Positions 8,729-14,419 of a stretch of 64,000 nt of DNA are shown piece by piece. Positions within the stretch are counted from its first letter, which is position 1. Each line of letters begins with the position of its first letter. The stretch comes from CAXXHQ01 sp963665265 (GTDB taxonomy: Bacteria; Planctomycetota; Planctomycetia; Pirellulales; Thermoguttaceae): the NCBI GenBank assembly GCA_963665265.2, contig OY762224.2, positions 3,596,001 to 3,660,000 on the forward strand, in the 5' to 3' direction. A program made the position numbers and the translations under genes. Under the pieces are notes generated by a model. The model was not told the DNA's origin, did not search any database, and was given only the letters and a program-made list of their open reading frames with translations.

Positions 8729-8818
8729 CTAGCTTCTCTCACGGCGGACCATGACGGCGGCGGAAATCGCTATAAACACAACCACAACAACGACATACGA
8801 GCTTATCTCGATTACCAT
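8729..8818 (-). CDS. Tiny membrane peptide (29 residues)
   Basis: ATG is preceded by AAAGGAGA, an excellent ribosome site, and the frame ends in TAG. The sequence is MVIEISSY, a run of six Val followed by FIAISAAVMV, then RRERS: a textbook single membrane helix with a positively charged cytoplasmic end. A strong terminator lies 34 bases downstream, so this is a self-contained transcription unit. It resembles the peptide at 8192-8278 in size and layout but not in sequence. Candidate toxin, holin-like or host-interaction peptide; the specific role is unknown. Confidence 0.6.
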   Translation of the reverse strand: MVIEISSYVVVVVVFIAISAAVMVRRERS

Positions 8819-9218
8819 TTCTGTCTCCTTTCTTTGTTATAATTCCTACAATCATCCCGACCGACACAAAAGTATATGACAAATAACGGCACAATTCCCA
8901 AAAAATATACACATACACCATAATCTTCGGGAAAAACCGCAATAAGGAAACCCGAAACCCCTCACAAGTATTATATGGATTTGGACGAAAGCGGCAACCA
9001 ATAATCGAAGAAAGCATCGGCACAATCACCGAGAAAACCATAGATACAGCACAATACCCGAGAGATATACGATTGCTTTCATATTTATAATACAAAATAC
9101 AGGGGTAAGCGTCAGCCAACAATCGAGGAGAGGGGTAGGATTTACAGAAAATACGCATCGGATACAAAAAAGGCGATAAGAATTAGTTAATAACAGACTC
9201 TCCATCTATAGGCAAAGA

Positions 9219-9246
9219 GATTATTTTGAAATAATTGAAAATAATC
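9219..9246. promoter_or_regulatory. Inverted repeat (possible operator) beside the large-RNA promoter
   Basis: GATTATTTT and AAAATAATC form a perfect 9-bp inverted repeat separated by 10 bases, ending exactly where the -35 hexamer of the structured RNA begins. This is a typical place for a repressor or activator dimer. Confidence 0.5.
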
Positions 9247-9274
9247 TTGCAAAAATTTAGATTATCAGTAATAT
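9247..9274 (+). promoter_or_regulatory. Promoter of the large structured RNA
   Basis: TTGCAA, 16 bases, TAATAT: a sigma-70-type promoter that would start transcription near 9281, just before the structured region. The small RNA promoter at 10079 has the same -35 and spacing. Confidence 0.6.
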
Positions 9275-9280
9275 ATTAGA

Positions 9281-9903
9281 TTGCTGTACATTACGAAGTG
9301 TTAGGGCTGGTGTATGGAAGTTGCCTTGAAGCAGGCTGCTAATTCCCTTACCTGGAAGGTCATTGAACCAGGTAACAATCTTGCAAAATAGCAAGGGTAA
9401 GCGAAATGACCTCTGAGTGTATCTACCTTGACTGGCAGAAGGTCAGGGTCGGGTGGGCGTATTAATACTACGTCGCTAATCTGGTAACAGGTTAGATATA
9501 GCTACGGCTATCGTGTGGAAACGGTACATTTTACAGCAGGAGCCTATGCAGACGGAGTACCTTATTTCTAAGGTCAGTCTGAGCGACGTTATACCGAAGG
9601 GATGACTTCCTTATAGTATTTTATAAGTAAGTTATCACAAAAATGTGATTAGGGAAACCTCATCAAACCCATACCTAAGACTTTGGACTTTTTCCAAAGA
9701 GGGCGGGGAGATAGGACAACCAAACTAGGACAGAATGGACTAGGACAAAGGTTAATAAGCATATCCACCTAATACATCCCTGGGCAACAGAGCGTTATGG
9801 GCGAGGGATTGGTCTATACTTATGGGACTTATTTTATTTCGTTGCGATTTTTTAAGCATATCCCTTTGGTTGCCCCTTAGTCTTTGGACGGGGGCTTTTT
9901 CTT
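9281..9903 (+). ncRNA. Large ornate structured RNA, about 620 nt (ROOL/GOLLD-like)
   Basis: No reading frame, but dense perfect helices: 9348-9355/9368-9375; 9380-9384/9391-9395; 9425-9429/9439-9443; 9476-9483/9488-9495 with a GTAA (GNRA) loop; and 9498-9502/9507-9511 with a C(TACG)G (UNCG) loop. Others are 9549-9553/9577-9581 enclosing 9559-9564/9569-9574, then 9610-9615/9622-9627, 9634-9639/9644-9649, 9681-9686/9694-9699 and 9776-9781/9804-9809. Helix 9470-9476/9583-9589 closes a multibranch domain. The loop of the first hairpin (9357-9364) is perfectly complementary to 9405-9412, an 8-bp pseudoknot. 9293-9299 can pair with 9836-9842, closing the whole molecule. A promoter precedes it and a terminator ends it. 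Size, prophage setting and ornateness recall ROOL and GOLLD RNAs; I cannot assign the family by eye. Confidence 0.8.
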
Positions 9904-9905
9904 TT
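9872..9905 (+). terminator. Terminator of the large structured RNA
   Basis: GCCCC (9872-9876) pairs with GGGGC (9891-9895), with an inner GTC/GAC around TTTG, followed by TTTTTCTTTT. Confidence 0.85.
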
Positions 9906-9972
9906 ATACATACAAATAGATACTACAAGAAAGAATAGACAGAGTTAGAGACAGAACGTATAATCAATCACC

Positions 9973-10071
9973 ATGACAATCAGAGAGTTACTACAAGAAG
10001 AAATAGAACAGGCATACAGGACAGAAGAAGAGATAGACAACAATCTACTATTTCTGTTTGAAAAGTTCTAA
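9973..10071 (+). CDS. Possible 32-residue acidic protein, leaderless start
   Basis: A short frame beginning MTIRELLQEEIEQAYRTEEE, acidic and helical, ending in LFEKF. No ribosome site is seen. Instead a perfect TATAAT ends 8 bases before the ATG, so the transcript would start at or next to the start codon (leaderless). The amino-acid pattern is protein-like, but the short length leaves this uncertain. Confidence 0.35.
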   Translation: MTIRELLQEEIEQAYRTEEEIDNNLLFLFEKF

Positions 10072-10078
10072 AATACTA

Positions 10079-10106
10079 TTGCAAAGTATAATTTAGTTGA
10101 TATAAT
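10079..10106 (+). promoter_or_regulatory. Promoter of a small RNA
   Basis: TTGCAA, 16 bases, TATAAT: a near-consensus sigma-70 promoter with the same -35 hexamer and spacing as the large-RNA promoter at 9247. Confidence 0.7.
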
Positions 10107-10112
10107 GCAAGG

Positions 10113-10170
10113 ACTATACAAGTAAACCGCTAGTCTTTTAGCCCTATTCCTCGTCGGAGTAGGGTTTTTT
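10113..10170 (+). ncRNA. Small RNA, about 58 nt, ending in a terminator
   Basis: Between the strong promoter and a terminator there is room only for about 58 nt and no reading frame with a ribosome site. A hairpin GACTA/TAGTC (10112-10116 with 10131-10135) lies at the 5' end. The 3' hairpin is a 9-bp stem (10142-10150 with 10156-10164, one G-T pair) followed by six T. Ends are estimated from promoter and terminator. It could be an antisense or decoy RNA; the target is unknown. Confidence 0.6.
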
Positions 10171-10258
10171 ATTTGGTAGGACGTAATAGGACTGATCCGA
10201 GACTAAGTAGGCTATTAGGTACAGGACAGATACAACTAAGACAGACCAAGTAGGCAAA

Positions 10259-10372
10259 CCGCCCTCTAAAATCATTCCTAGCAATAATTTTTCATCCCCG
10301 ACGACCCACAAGACCTTTCAGGGCGGAAACGCAATACAAGCGATTTTAGAGGCTCTATAGGGCATTTTGCCC
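10259..10372 (+). other. Pseudoknot-capable intergenic element
   Basis: CCGCCCT (10259-10265) is complementary to AGGGCGG (10320-10326), and the adjacent CTAAAATC (10266-10273) to GATTTTAG (10342-10349). Together they make an H-type pseudoknot; alternatively the second helix can extend to 11 bp and exclude the first. The hairpin GGGCA/TGCCC follows at 10360-10372. No T run and no coding potential. It may be a riboregulator, an RNA or a phage DNA site. The rest of 10171-10456 shows nothing further. Confidence 0.4.
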
Positions 10373-10456
10373 AGATTGCCAGGGAAGGAAAAGAAAATTG
10401 GAAAAAAGTAGGAAATAAGTATCAGAAAAAAGAAAGTGGACGTATAAATATAGTGT

Positions 10457-10472
10457 TGGTCAGCGTTGACCA
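10457..10472. promoter_or_regulatory. Palindrome upstream of the 123-residue gene (possible operator)
   Basis: TGGTCA-GCGT-TGACCA is a perfect inverted repeat. It lies just downstream of an AT-rich promoter-like TATAAATATA and 37 bases before the start codon, a position suited to repressor binding or an RNA hairpin in the leader. Confidence 0.45.
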
Positions 10473-10508
10473 TAAGAACTAAAGGTTTAACCAAAGGAGA
10501 AGAAGATT

Positions 10509-10880
10509 ATGACAACAAACGAAAAACTAGAAATTATCATCCGAGAAACACGCAACGCCGAAGGTTGCGTGTTGAGAATTGAAAAGGAAAATGGGTCTGA
10601 CCTTGACCTAGTGATAGAGTGGCAGAGTAGTAGCATATGGACAAGACTAATGATTGGCTACTATAGATTTATAGATAAAGAAATTCAATTTAAGACGATG
10701 TTTACTTTTAATTTCGACAATCCGCCTACGGTAGATTTATCGCTAGACTATGGGGCGATAAGTGATACCGTAATGCCAGATAATGAGCAAGTAACCGATT
10801 TTATTGACAACGTGTTTCACAACCATTTTGCCCATCGTCTGAATGTGGAACAATTCAAGCGATACATGACGAACAAATAA
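10509..10880 (+). CDS. Prophage protein of unknown function (123 residues)
   Basis: Starts at ATG after AAAGGAGAAG. Acidic, with N-terminal KLEIIIRETR, a mixed alpha/beta core (LDLVIEWQSSSIWTRLMIGYY, split by charged turns) and a C-terminal helix (FIDNVFHNHFAHRLNVEQF). No known family recognised. Its leader (TATCAGAAAAA, then a TATA box, then TTTAACCAAAGGAGA) closely resembles that of the gene at 11072, so the two are probably co-regulated. It is monocistronic and followed by a terminator. Confidence 0.65.
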   Translation: MTTNEKLEIIIRETRNAEGCVLRIEKENGSDLDLVIEWQSSSIWTRLMIGYYRFIDKEIQFKTMFTFNFDNPPTVDLSLDYGAISDTVMPDNEQVTDFIDNVFHNHFAHRLNVEQFKRYMTNK

Positions 10881-10915
10881 TGTCATAAATAACTAGACAT
10901 ATCGAGTAAATACAC

Positions 10916-10942
10916 AAGCCCGATTTAGTCGGGCTTTTTTTA
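10916..10942 (+). terminator. Rho-independent terminator
   Basis: AAGCCCGA pairs with TCGGGCTT around TTTAG, followed by a T run, 36 bases after the 123-residue gene. Confidence 0.9.
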
Positions 10943-10984
10943 TTGACCGTCCAAGATTGGTGATACAATTTACATGATGATATT

Positions 10985-11071
10985 TATCTGAAAATAGTAT
11001 CAGAAAAACAGAACACAACGTACTATATACTTACGAGCGAAACAAACACTTAACCAAAGGAGAAAAGAAAG
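10985..11071 (+). promoter_or_regulatory. Leader/promoter shared with the gene at 10509
   Basis: The order TATCAGAAAAA, AGAAC-ACAACGTA, TATATA and TTAACCAAAGGAGA is seen here and, with small changes, at 10418-10504. Conservation of both the far element and the ribosome site region in two otherwise unrelated genes points to common control. Confidence 0.45.
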
Positions 11072-11485
11072 ATGATAAGAGTAAATGAAACGACAATGTA
11101 TAACGCAGTTTCTACATGGTATCTTGGCGAAAAATTACACCGAGAAGATGGACCTGCGATTGAATGGGAAAACGGTACAAAAATGTGGTTAATCAACGGG
11201 AAAACTCATAGAGAAGATGGACCTGCTATAGAATATGCGGACGGCAGGAAAGATTGGTGTATTAATGATGAATACCACCGAGAAGATGGACCTGCGGTTG
11301 AATATGGAAATGGACTAGGCAAAGAGTGGTGGATTAATGGTAAATTACACCGAGAAGATGGACCTGCGATTGACTTGGTTAATTCTCTTGGTGAGCCGTG
11401 GATTAAAGAGTGGTGGATTAATGGTAGATTCATCCGAAAATGGGAATCTTGGCGTAACGAAATTAATGAATATGAGGTAATATAA
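11072..11485 (+). CDS. HREDGPA-repeat protein (MORN/YwqK-like)
   Basis: A 137-residue protein made almost entirely of four tandem units of about 22-26 residues, each with HREDGPA followed by I/V-[ED] and a W-x-I-N-G or W-C-I-N-D turn. The first unit has LHREDGPAIEW and the last DGPAIDLVNSLG. The unit resembles the short beta-hairpin repeats of MORN-2/YwqK-type proteins and of HREDGPA proteins in phages and giant viruses, whose function is poorly known. The final turn, INGRFIRKW, breaks the motif. It overlaps the next start by one base, forming a two-gene operon with a membrane protein. Confidence 0.75.
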   Translation: MIRVNETTMYNAVSTWYLGEKLHREDGPAIEWENGTKMWLINGKTHREDGPAIEYADGRKDWCINDEYHREDGPAVEYGNGLGKEWWINGKLHREDGPAIDLVNSLGEPWIKEWWINGRFIRKWESWRNEINEYEVI

Positions 11486-11805
11486 TGATTGAAATTAAAG
11501 AATTAAAACCATGTGAAAAAGTCAGATTCACAATCGACAAAGACGAGTTATATAGTGATGAAGTATATGTAATAGAGCAACCATACCGCATACAGACAGA
11601 TATAAGCCTGTACATGCTATTGTTTATCGGATTAGGTTCATCACTGATAAACTACCTATTTGGTTGTCCAAAAGAAATAGCAATTACTACGGCAAAATTT
11701 ACTCTATCATTGTGTATTGGTTGGTTCATTGGACACAATTTAACTAATTTAATCTGGTTCATTGGACGCAATTTAACTAATTTAATCTACAGAAACAACG
11801 TATAA
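11485..11805 (+). CDS. Small prophage membrane protein
   Basis: A 106-residue protein. Residues 1-40 are soluble and beta-rich (CEKVRFTIDKDELYSDEVYV). There follow hydrophobic segments LYMLLFIGLGSSLINYLF and KFTLSLCIGWFIG, then a direct internal duplication WFIGHNLTNLI / WFIGRNLTNLI. The start overlaps the stop of the HREDGPA gene, so the two products may work together at the membrane, perhaps as an exclusion or anti-phage pair; that is speculation. Low-complexity duplication suggests recent change. Confidence 0.6.
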   Translation: MIEIKELKPCEKVRFTIDKDELYSDEVYVIEQPYRIQTDISLYMLLFIGLGSSLINYLFGCPKEIAITTAKFTLSLCIGWFIGHNLTNLIWFIGRNLTNLIYRNNV

Positions 11806-11878
11806 TAATCATATATAACCTCATAATTTCTACATGATATAGAGGACGCTAATTAAATGAAAGAAAAGACGATGACCT

Positions 11879-12148
11879 ATGTTAATTACGCTGGAAGAAG
11901 CCGCCCAATATCTCGCTATGTCCGTATCTGGACTGCGTAAGGTATTGCAGAGCGGCAAGATTAAATACACCCAAAACGGTAAGAAAGGACGTATAAAATT
12001 CCGCAAGGAATGGCTAGACGAATTTATCGAAGAAAATACGCCGAGCTACACTAAGCCGTATACAGCCCCAAAGAAACAAAAGAAGAAGCCAATTACGGGC
12101 TTTGGGGAGCTAAGTAATGGGCTTAGTTGGGATTTGTTTAGAAAGTAA
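11879..12148 (+). CDS. Excisionase-like helix-turn-helix protein
   Basis: An 89-residue protein. Residues 1-50 match the MerR/excisionase fold: ITLEEAAQYLAMSVSGLRKV, then SGKIKY, a basic turn and FRKEWLDEFIEE. The tail is Lys/Pro-rich (KKQKKKP). Such proteins bend att DNA for prophage excision or act as regulators. It lies two genes before the integrase, on the opposite strand. No strong ribosome site precedes the chosen ATG. A short frame begins at 11857 behind GAGG and overlaps it, so coupled translation is possible. Confidence 0.75.
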   Translation: MLITLEEAAQYLAMSVSGLRKVLQSGKIKYTQNGKKGRIKFRKEWLDEFIEENTPSYTKPYTAPKKQKKKPITGFGELSNGLSWDLFRK

Positions 12149-12157
12149 AGGAGGAAA

Positions 12158-12484
12158 ATGAGTGTTTTATGCTTAGACAATGGGCTGCATGCTTACGTGA
12201 AAAGTCACGGGAGCCGTATAGAATCGGCAAAAGAAATCAAACCCAGATATACAGGTACAAAATTTGCTATAGAGTACACAACCCTAGATTGCGGACAATT
12301 CGCTCCGATAGAATTTCACGGCTTCAAACACATAATAACGCATTCAAGACGAAGGCTAATTAATTGCGGCACAATCGCCGAACCCTGGCTTAGAAGACCT
12401 TCTGAGGAGGTTTGGATAACAGTAGAATATATGCAGATAGTTGACCCTATAGACTCTATCGATTGGAAACACGAAGGCTTCTAA
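12158..12484 (+). CDS. Prophage protein, unknown function
   Basis: A 108-residue protein with the strong site AAGGAGG four bases before ATG, nine bases after the excisionase-like gene; they form an operon. Sequence features are an N-terminal CLDNGLHAYVKSHGSRI, a basic middle (THSRRRLINCG) and an acidic end (VDPIDSIDWKHEGF). No known fold recognised. Convergent with the integrase; the 42-base gap holds short alternative hairpins (AGCCG/CGGCT). Confidence 0.65.
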   Translation: MSVLCLDNGLHAYVKSHGSRIESAKEIKPRYTGTKFAIEYTTLDCGQFAPIEFHGFKHIITHSRRRLINCGTIAEPWLRRPSEEVWITVEYMQIVDPIDSIDWKHEGF

Positions 12485-12526
12485 GCCGATTTTAGAGCGG
12501 CTCCCAAGCCGAGTTGAAAGCGGGTC

Positions 12527-13711
12527 TTATCCGCCTTCTAATGCGTCCCATAGCGGGTCAGTGTAATTAGGACTCCACTGCCCGTAATGCTCCCAGCAGA
12601 CCTGCCTTGTGTTGCCCATTAACCCCGCTAATTGCTCGATTGTAGCGGGTTTACCAGTCCAGTAGCCCCCAAGGGTCTTCTTCGCAAAAGTGTGCCTGAC
12701 AGCGTATAGGCTTATATCTTTGTCAAATTGTATCCCATTCTTTCGGCACCTATCCAATAATCGCAAAAATACCCTTCGCACCCCGTCATACGTCCAAGGT
12801 CTTCCCTTTGTATTCCTAAACAATGGACCCGATGGGTACAATTTTATTTGCTCCTCTACTATTTCAGCTATTTCTTTCGGTACATAGATTGTACGTACTT
12901 TTTTATTCTTTGACTCTTTAGGCGAAAATCGCCATACCATACCTTTGTCTGTTTGCTCAACATGATTTGCCGTCAATTGGCAAAACTCACGGAAATATCG
13001 GGCACCAGTTCTTATGCAAATTTTGATAAGTAAACCAAGGGCAGGGGAGGAGTACTTTATCAGGGCGGCTTCTTGTTCATCCGTGAAAAATACTATCTTT
13101 GTATTTGCCCGTCCTGTCTTGTATCCTTTGATTGGATTGGCTGATATGACCTTCATTTCAGTACAATAATTGAAAGCCCGTTTCAACGCTTGTATGCCCA
13201 TTCTATGGCTTCCCTTGCCCCATCCCTTATGAACCTTTAGCCAGTCTAGTACGTCTTGCGGAACAATACTTCCTACCGTTCTTTTTCCGTACCCAGAATG
13301 AATATAGTCGGCGGGGGTAGGCTTAGGCGGCTTTCTATTTGGGTCGCCATAATCCCAAAATCTTGCGGGTAATCCATACGCAAAATCAAAAAGAAATTCG
13401 CCTCTTTTATCATACGTACTTTTTCGATTTTCTTCCTTCGCATAAGTTAGATAATAGTCAACAACAGATAAGATTAACGCCTTGTCCCCCGAAGCTTTTC
13501 TTTCTTCTTCTTGTTCTAAATTGAGGATGAATTTTGCATAGGCTTTTTTTAATACCTCGTCCGATTCATTTTCATTTTTTAATTGGGTTCCATCGTCGCC
13601 TAATAAGGGGCGGGGTTGACTCCCGACGGTCACGCACCAACCCCTGTTTTTGCGATACCAATAACCCTTCTCCCGACCGCCCGATTTACGACCTGATTTT
13701 TTGACGGACAT
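12527..13711 (-). CDS. int: Tyrosine recombinase, phage integrase
   Basis: A 394-residue protein starting at the ATG preceded by GGGAGGGAAGG; an upstream ATG at 13744 lacks such a site. It catalyses strand exchange between attP and attB. The N-terminal arm-binding part (YWYRKNRGWCVTVG) and core-binding helices are followed by the catalytic domain: Arg238 in RTGARYFRE, Lys268 in the ESKNKK beta-hairpin, Arg339 in LYAVRHTFA and nucleophile Tyr376 in WEHYGQW. The usual box-II His positions appear to be Tyr336 and Asn367, a variation also seen in active relatives. It faces away from the adjacent tRNA, with paired repeats between them. Confidence 0.92.
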   Translation of the reverse strand: MSVKKSGRKSGGREKGYWYRKNRGWCVTVGSQPRPLLGDDGTQLKNENESDEVLKKAYAKFILNLEQEEERKASGDKALILSVVDYYLTYAKEENRKSTYDKRGEFLFDFAYGLPARFWDYGDPNRKPPKPTPADYIHSGYGKRTVGSIVPQDVLDWLKVHKGWGKGSHRMGIQALKRAFNYCTEMKVISANPIKGYKTGRANTKIVFFTDEQEAALIKYSSPALGLLIKICIRTGARYFREFCQLTANHVEQTDKGMVWRFSPKESKNKKVRTIYVPKEIAEIVEEQIKLYPSGPLFRNTKGRPWTYDGVRRVFLRLLDRCRKNGIQFDKDISLYAVRHTFAKKTLGGYWTGKPATIEQLAGLMGNTRQVCWEHYGQWSPNYTDPLWDALEGG

Positions 13712-13739
13712 GGACCTTCCCTCCCTAATCTGGTAATAT

Positions 13740-13875
13740 GGCATTTAACAGGGCATTTATTGCGGCGGTCGAGCCGATTGAAAGAGCATTGAAAAAGGCG
13801 AAAAAAAGCCTGCAAAATGCTAGTTTAATCGGCTGGAAAACGGATTTGAAGCCGTTAAATGCCGAAATAAATGCC
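13740..13875. repeat. Inverted repeats between integrase and tRNA (likely att arm sites)
   Basis: GGCATTTAAC (13740-13749) and GGCATTTATT (13752-13761) recur inverted as GTTAAATGCC (13854-13863) and AATAAATGCC (13866-13875). Inside them AGCCGATT (13772-13779) recurs inverted as AATCGGCT (13827-13834). Paired short repeats beside an integrase gene are the usual layout of integrase arm-type or directionality-factor binding sites. Confidence 0.6.
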
Positions 13876-13929
13876 AGACCAGTTACCCGTAATCATAACT
13901 CCTTATGAGATAAGGGGAAGCGGTCACAA

Positions 13930-14003
13930 GTCCCCGTAGCCCAATTGGATAGAGCGTCGCCCTCCGAAGGCGAAGGTTACAAGTTCGAACCTTGTCGGGG
14001 ATA
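13930..14003 (+). tRNA. tRNA-Arg (anticodon CCG)
   Basis: The cloverleaf can be drawn completely: acceptor 13930-13936/13996-14002 (first pair G-T), anticodon stem 13957-13961/13969-13973 with loop CTCCGAA, and T arm 13979-13983/13991-13995 with loop TTCGAAC. CCA is not encoded. The D stem (GCCC/GAGC) has one C-A mismatch. It marks the right edge of the prophage; its 5' end faces the integrase. Confidence 0.9.
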
Positions 14004-14419
14004 CTTCGGTTCTTTCAGAAAGAATATGGCGCCCGGCAACGGACGAGACCTTGCGTTCACCCCATTCGACGCACATTGCTCTTTCGTGCATCTCTCCGAT
14101 TAACGCGTCATGCTTGGCGTCGATTCGCGGTTGGTTTTCGGCATCAATTATTGCGAAGGCTTCTCTGATTTTCTCCTCGTCGTTCAGGTTTCGTCGAAGC
14201 CGCAACATGGTCTGACTTCCCTACGCAATGTTTGATAATTGTCCTTGCGATTATTTGTTCCGCCGTCTCGCCTCGCTTTTGCCGTATTGAAATCTTGTAC
14301 CGGTTGGTATTCGACGAACAAGCCGAATCGCTCCCCTTCAACCAGGAGCAGCTAGCGATATTGTAGCGCCGGTTTTATGCAGCGTACTTCTTCTCCTCAT
14401 TTATTTCGGAGACGCCATC
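14004..14419. other. Intergenic stretch right of the tRNA
   Basis: A palindrome TTCTTTC-A-GAAAGAA follows the tRNA (about 14009-14025). Two overlapping minus-strand frames (14144-14341 and about 14030-14208) look protein-like in parts (DEEKIREAFAIIDAENQP) but are out of phase and run into the tRNA antisense. They may be a broken host gene. No intact gene is supported. Confidence 0.35.

Noticed and set aside
8739..9167. A 142-codon minus-strand open frame rich in hydrophobic residues
   Set aside because: Its end runs out of frame through the well-supported 29-residue peptide gene and that gene's ribosome site. It has no ribosome site of its own and an irregular composition.
9281..9903. Group I or group II intron
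   Set aside because: The segment lies between genes, not in one. I see no domain V hairpin or group I core motifs, and no maturase or homing endonuclease gene. An independent promoter and terminator fit a free RNA better.
5609..13834. AGCCGATT found at several intergenic sites of the prophage (5609, 12484, 13772, inverted at 13827)
   Set aside because: Eight bases only and few copies; without the whole prophage I cannot tell a real phage signal from chance. Only the paired copies near the integrase are kept.
13924..14208. A 94-codon minus-strand frame ending through the tRNA
   Set aside because: Its C-terminal third is the antisense of the tRNA-Arg gene, a common false call; no start signal.
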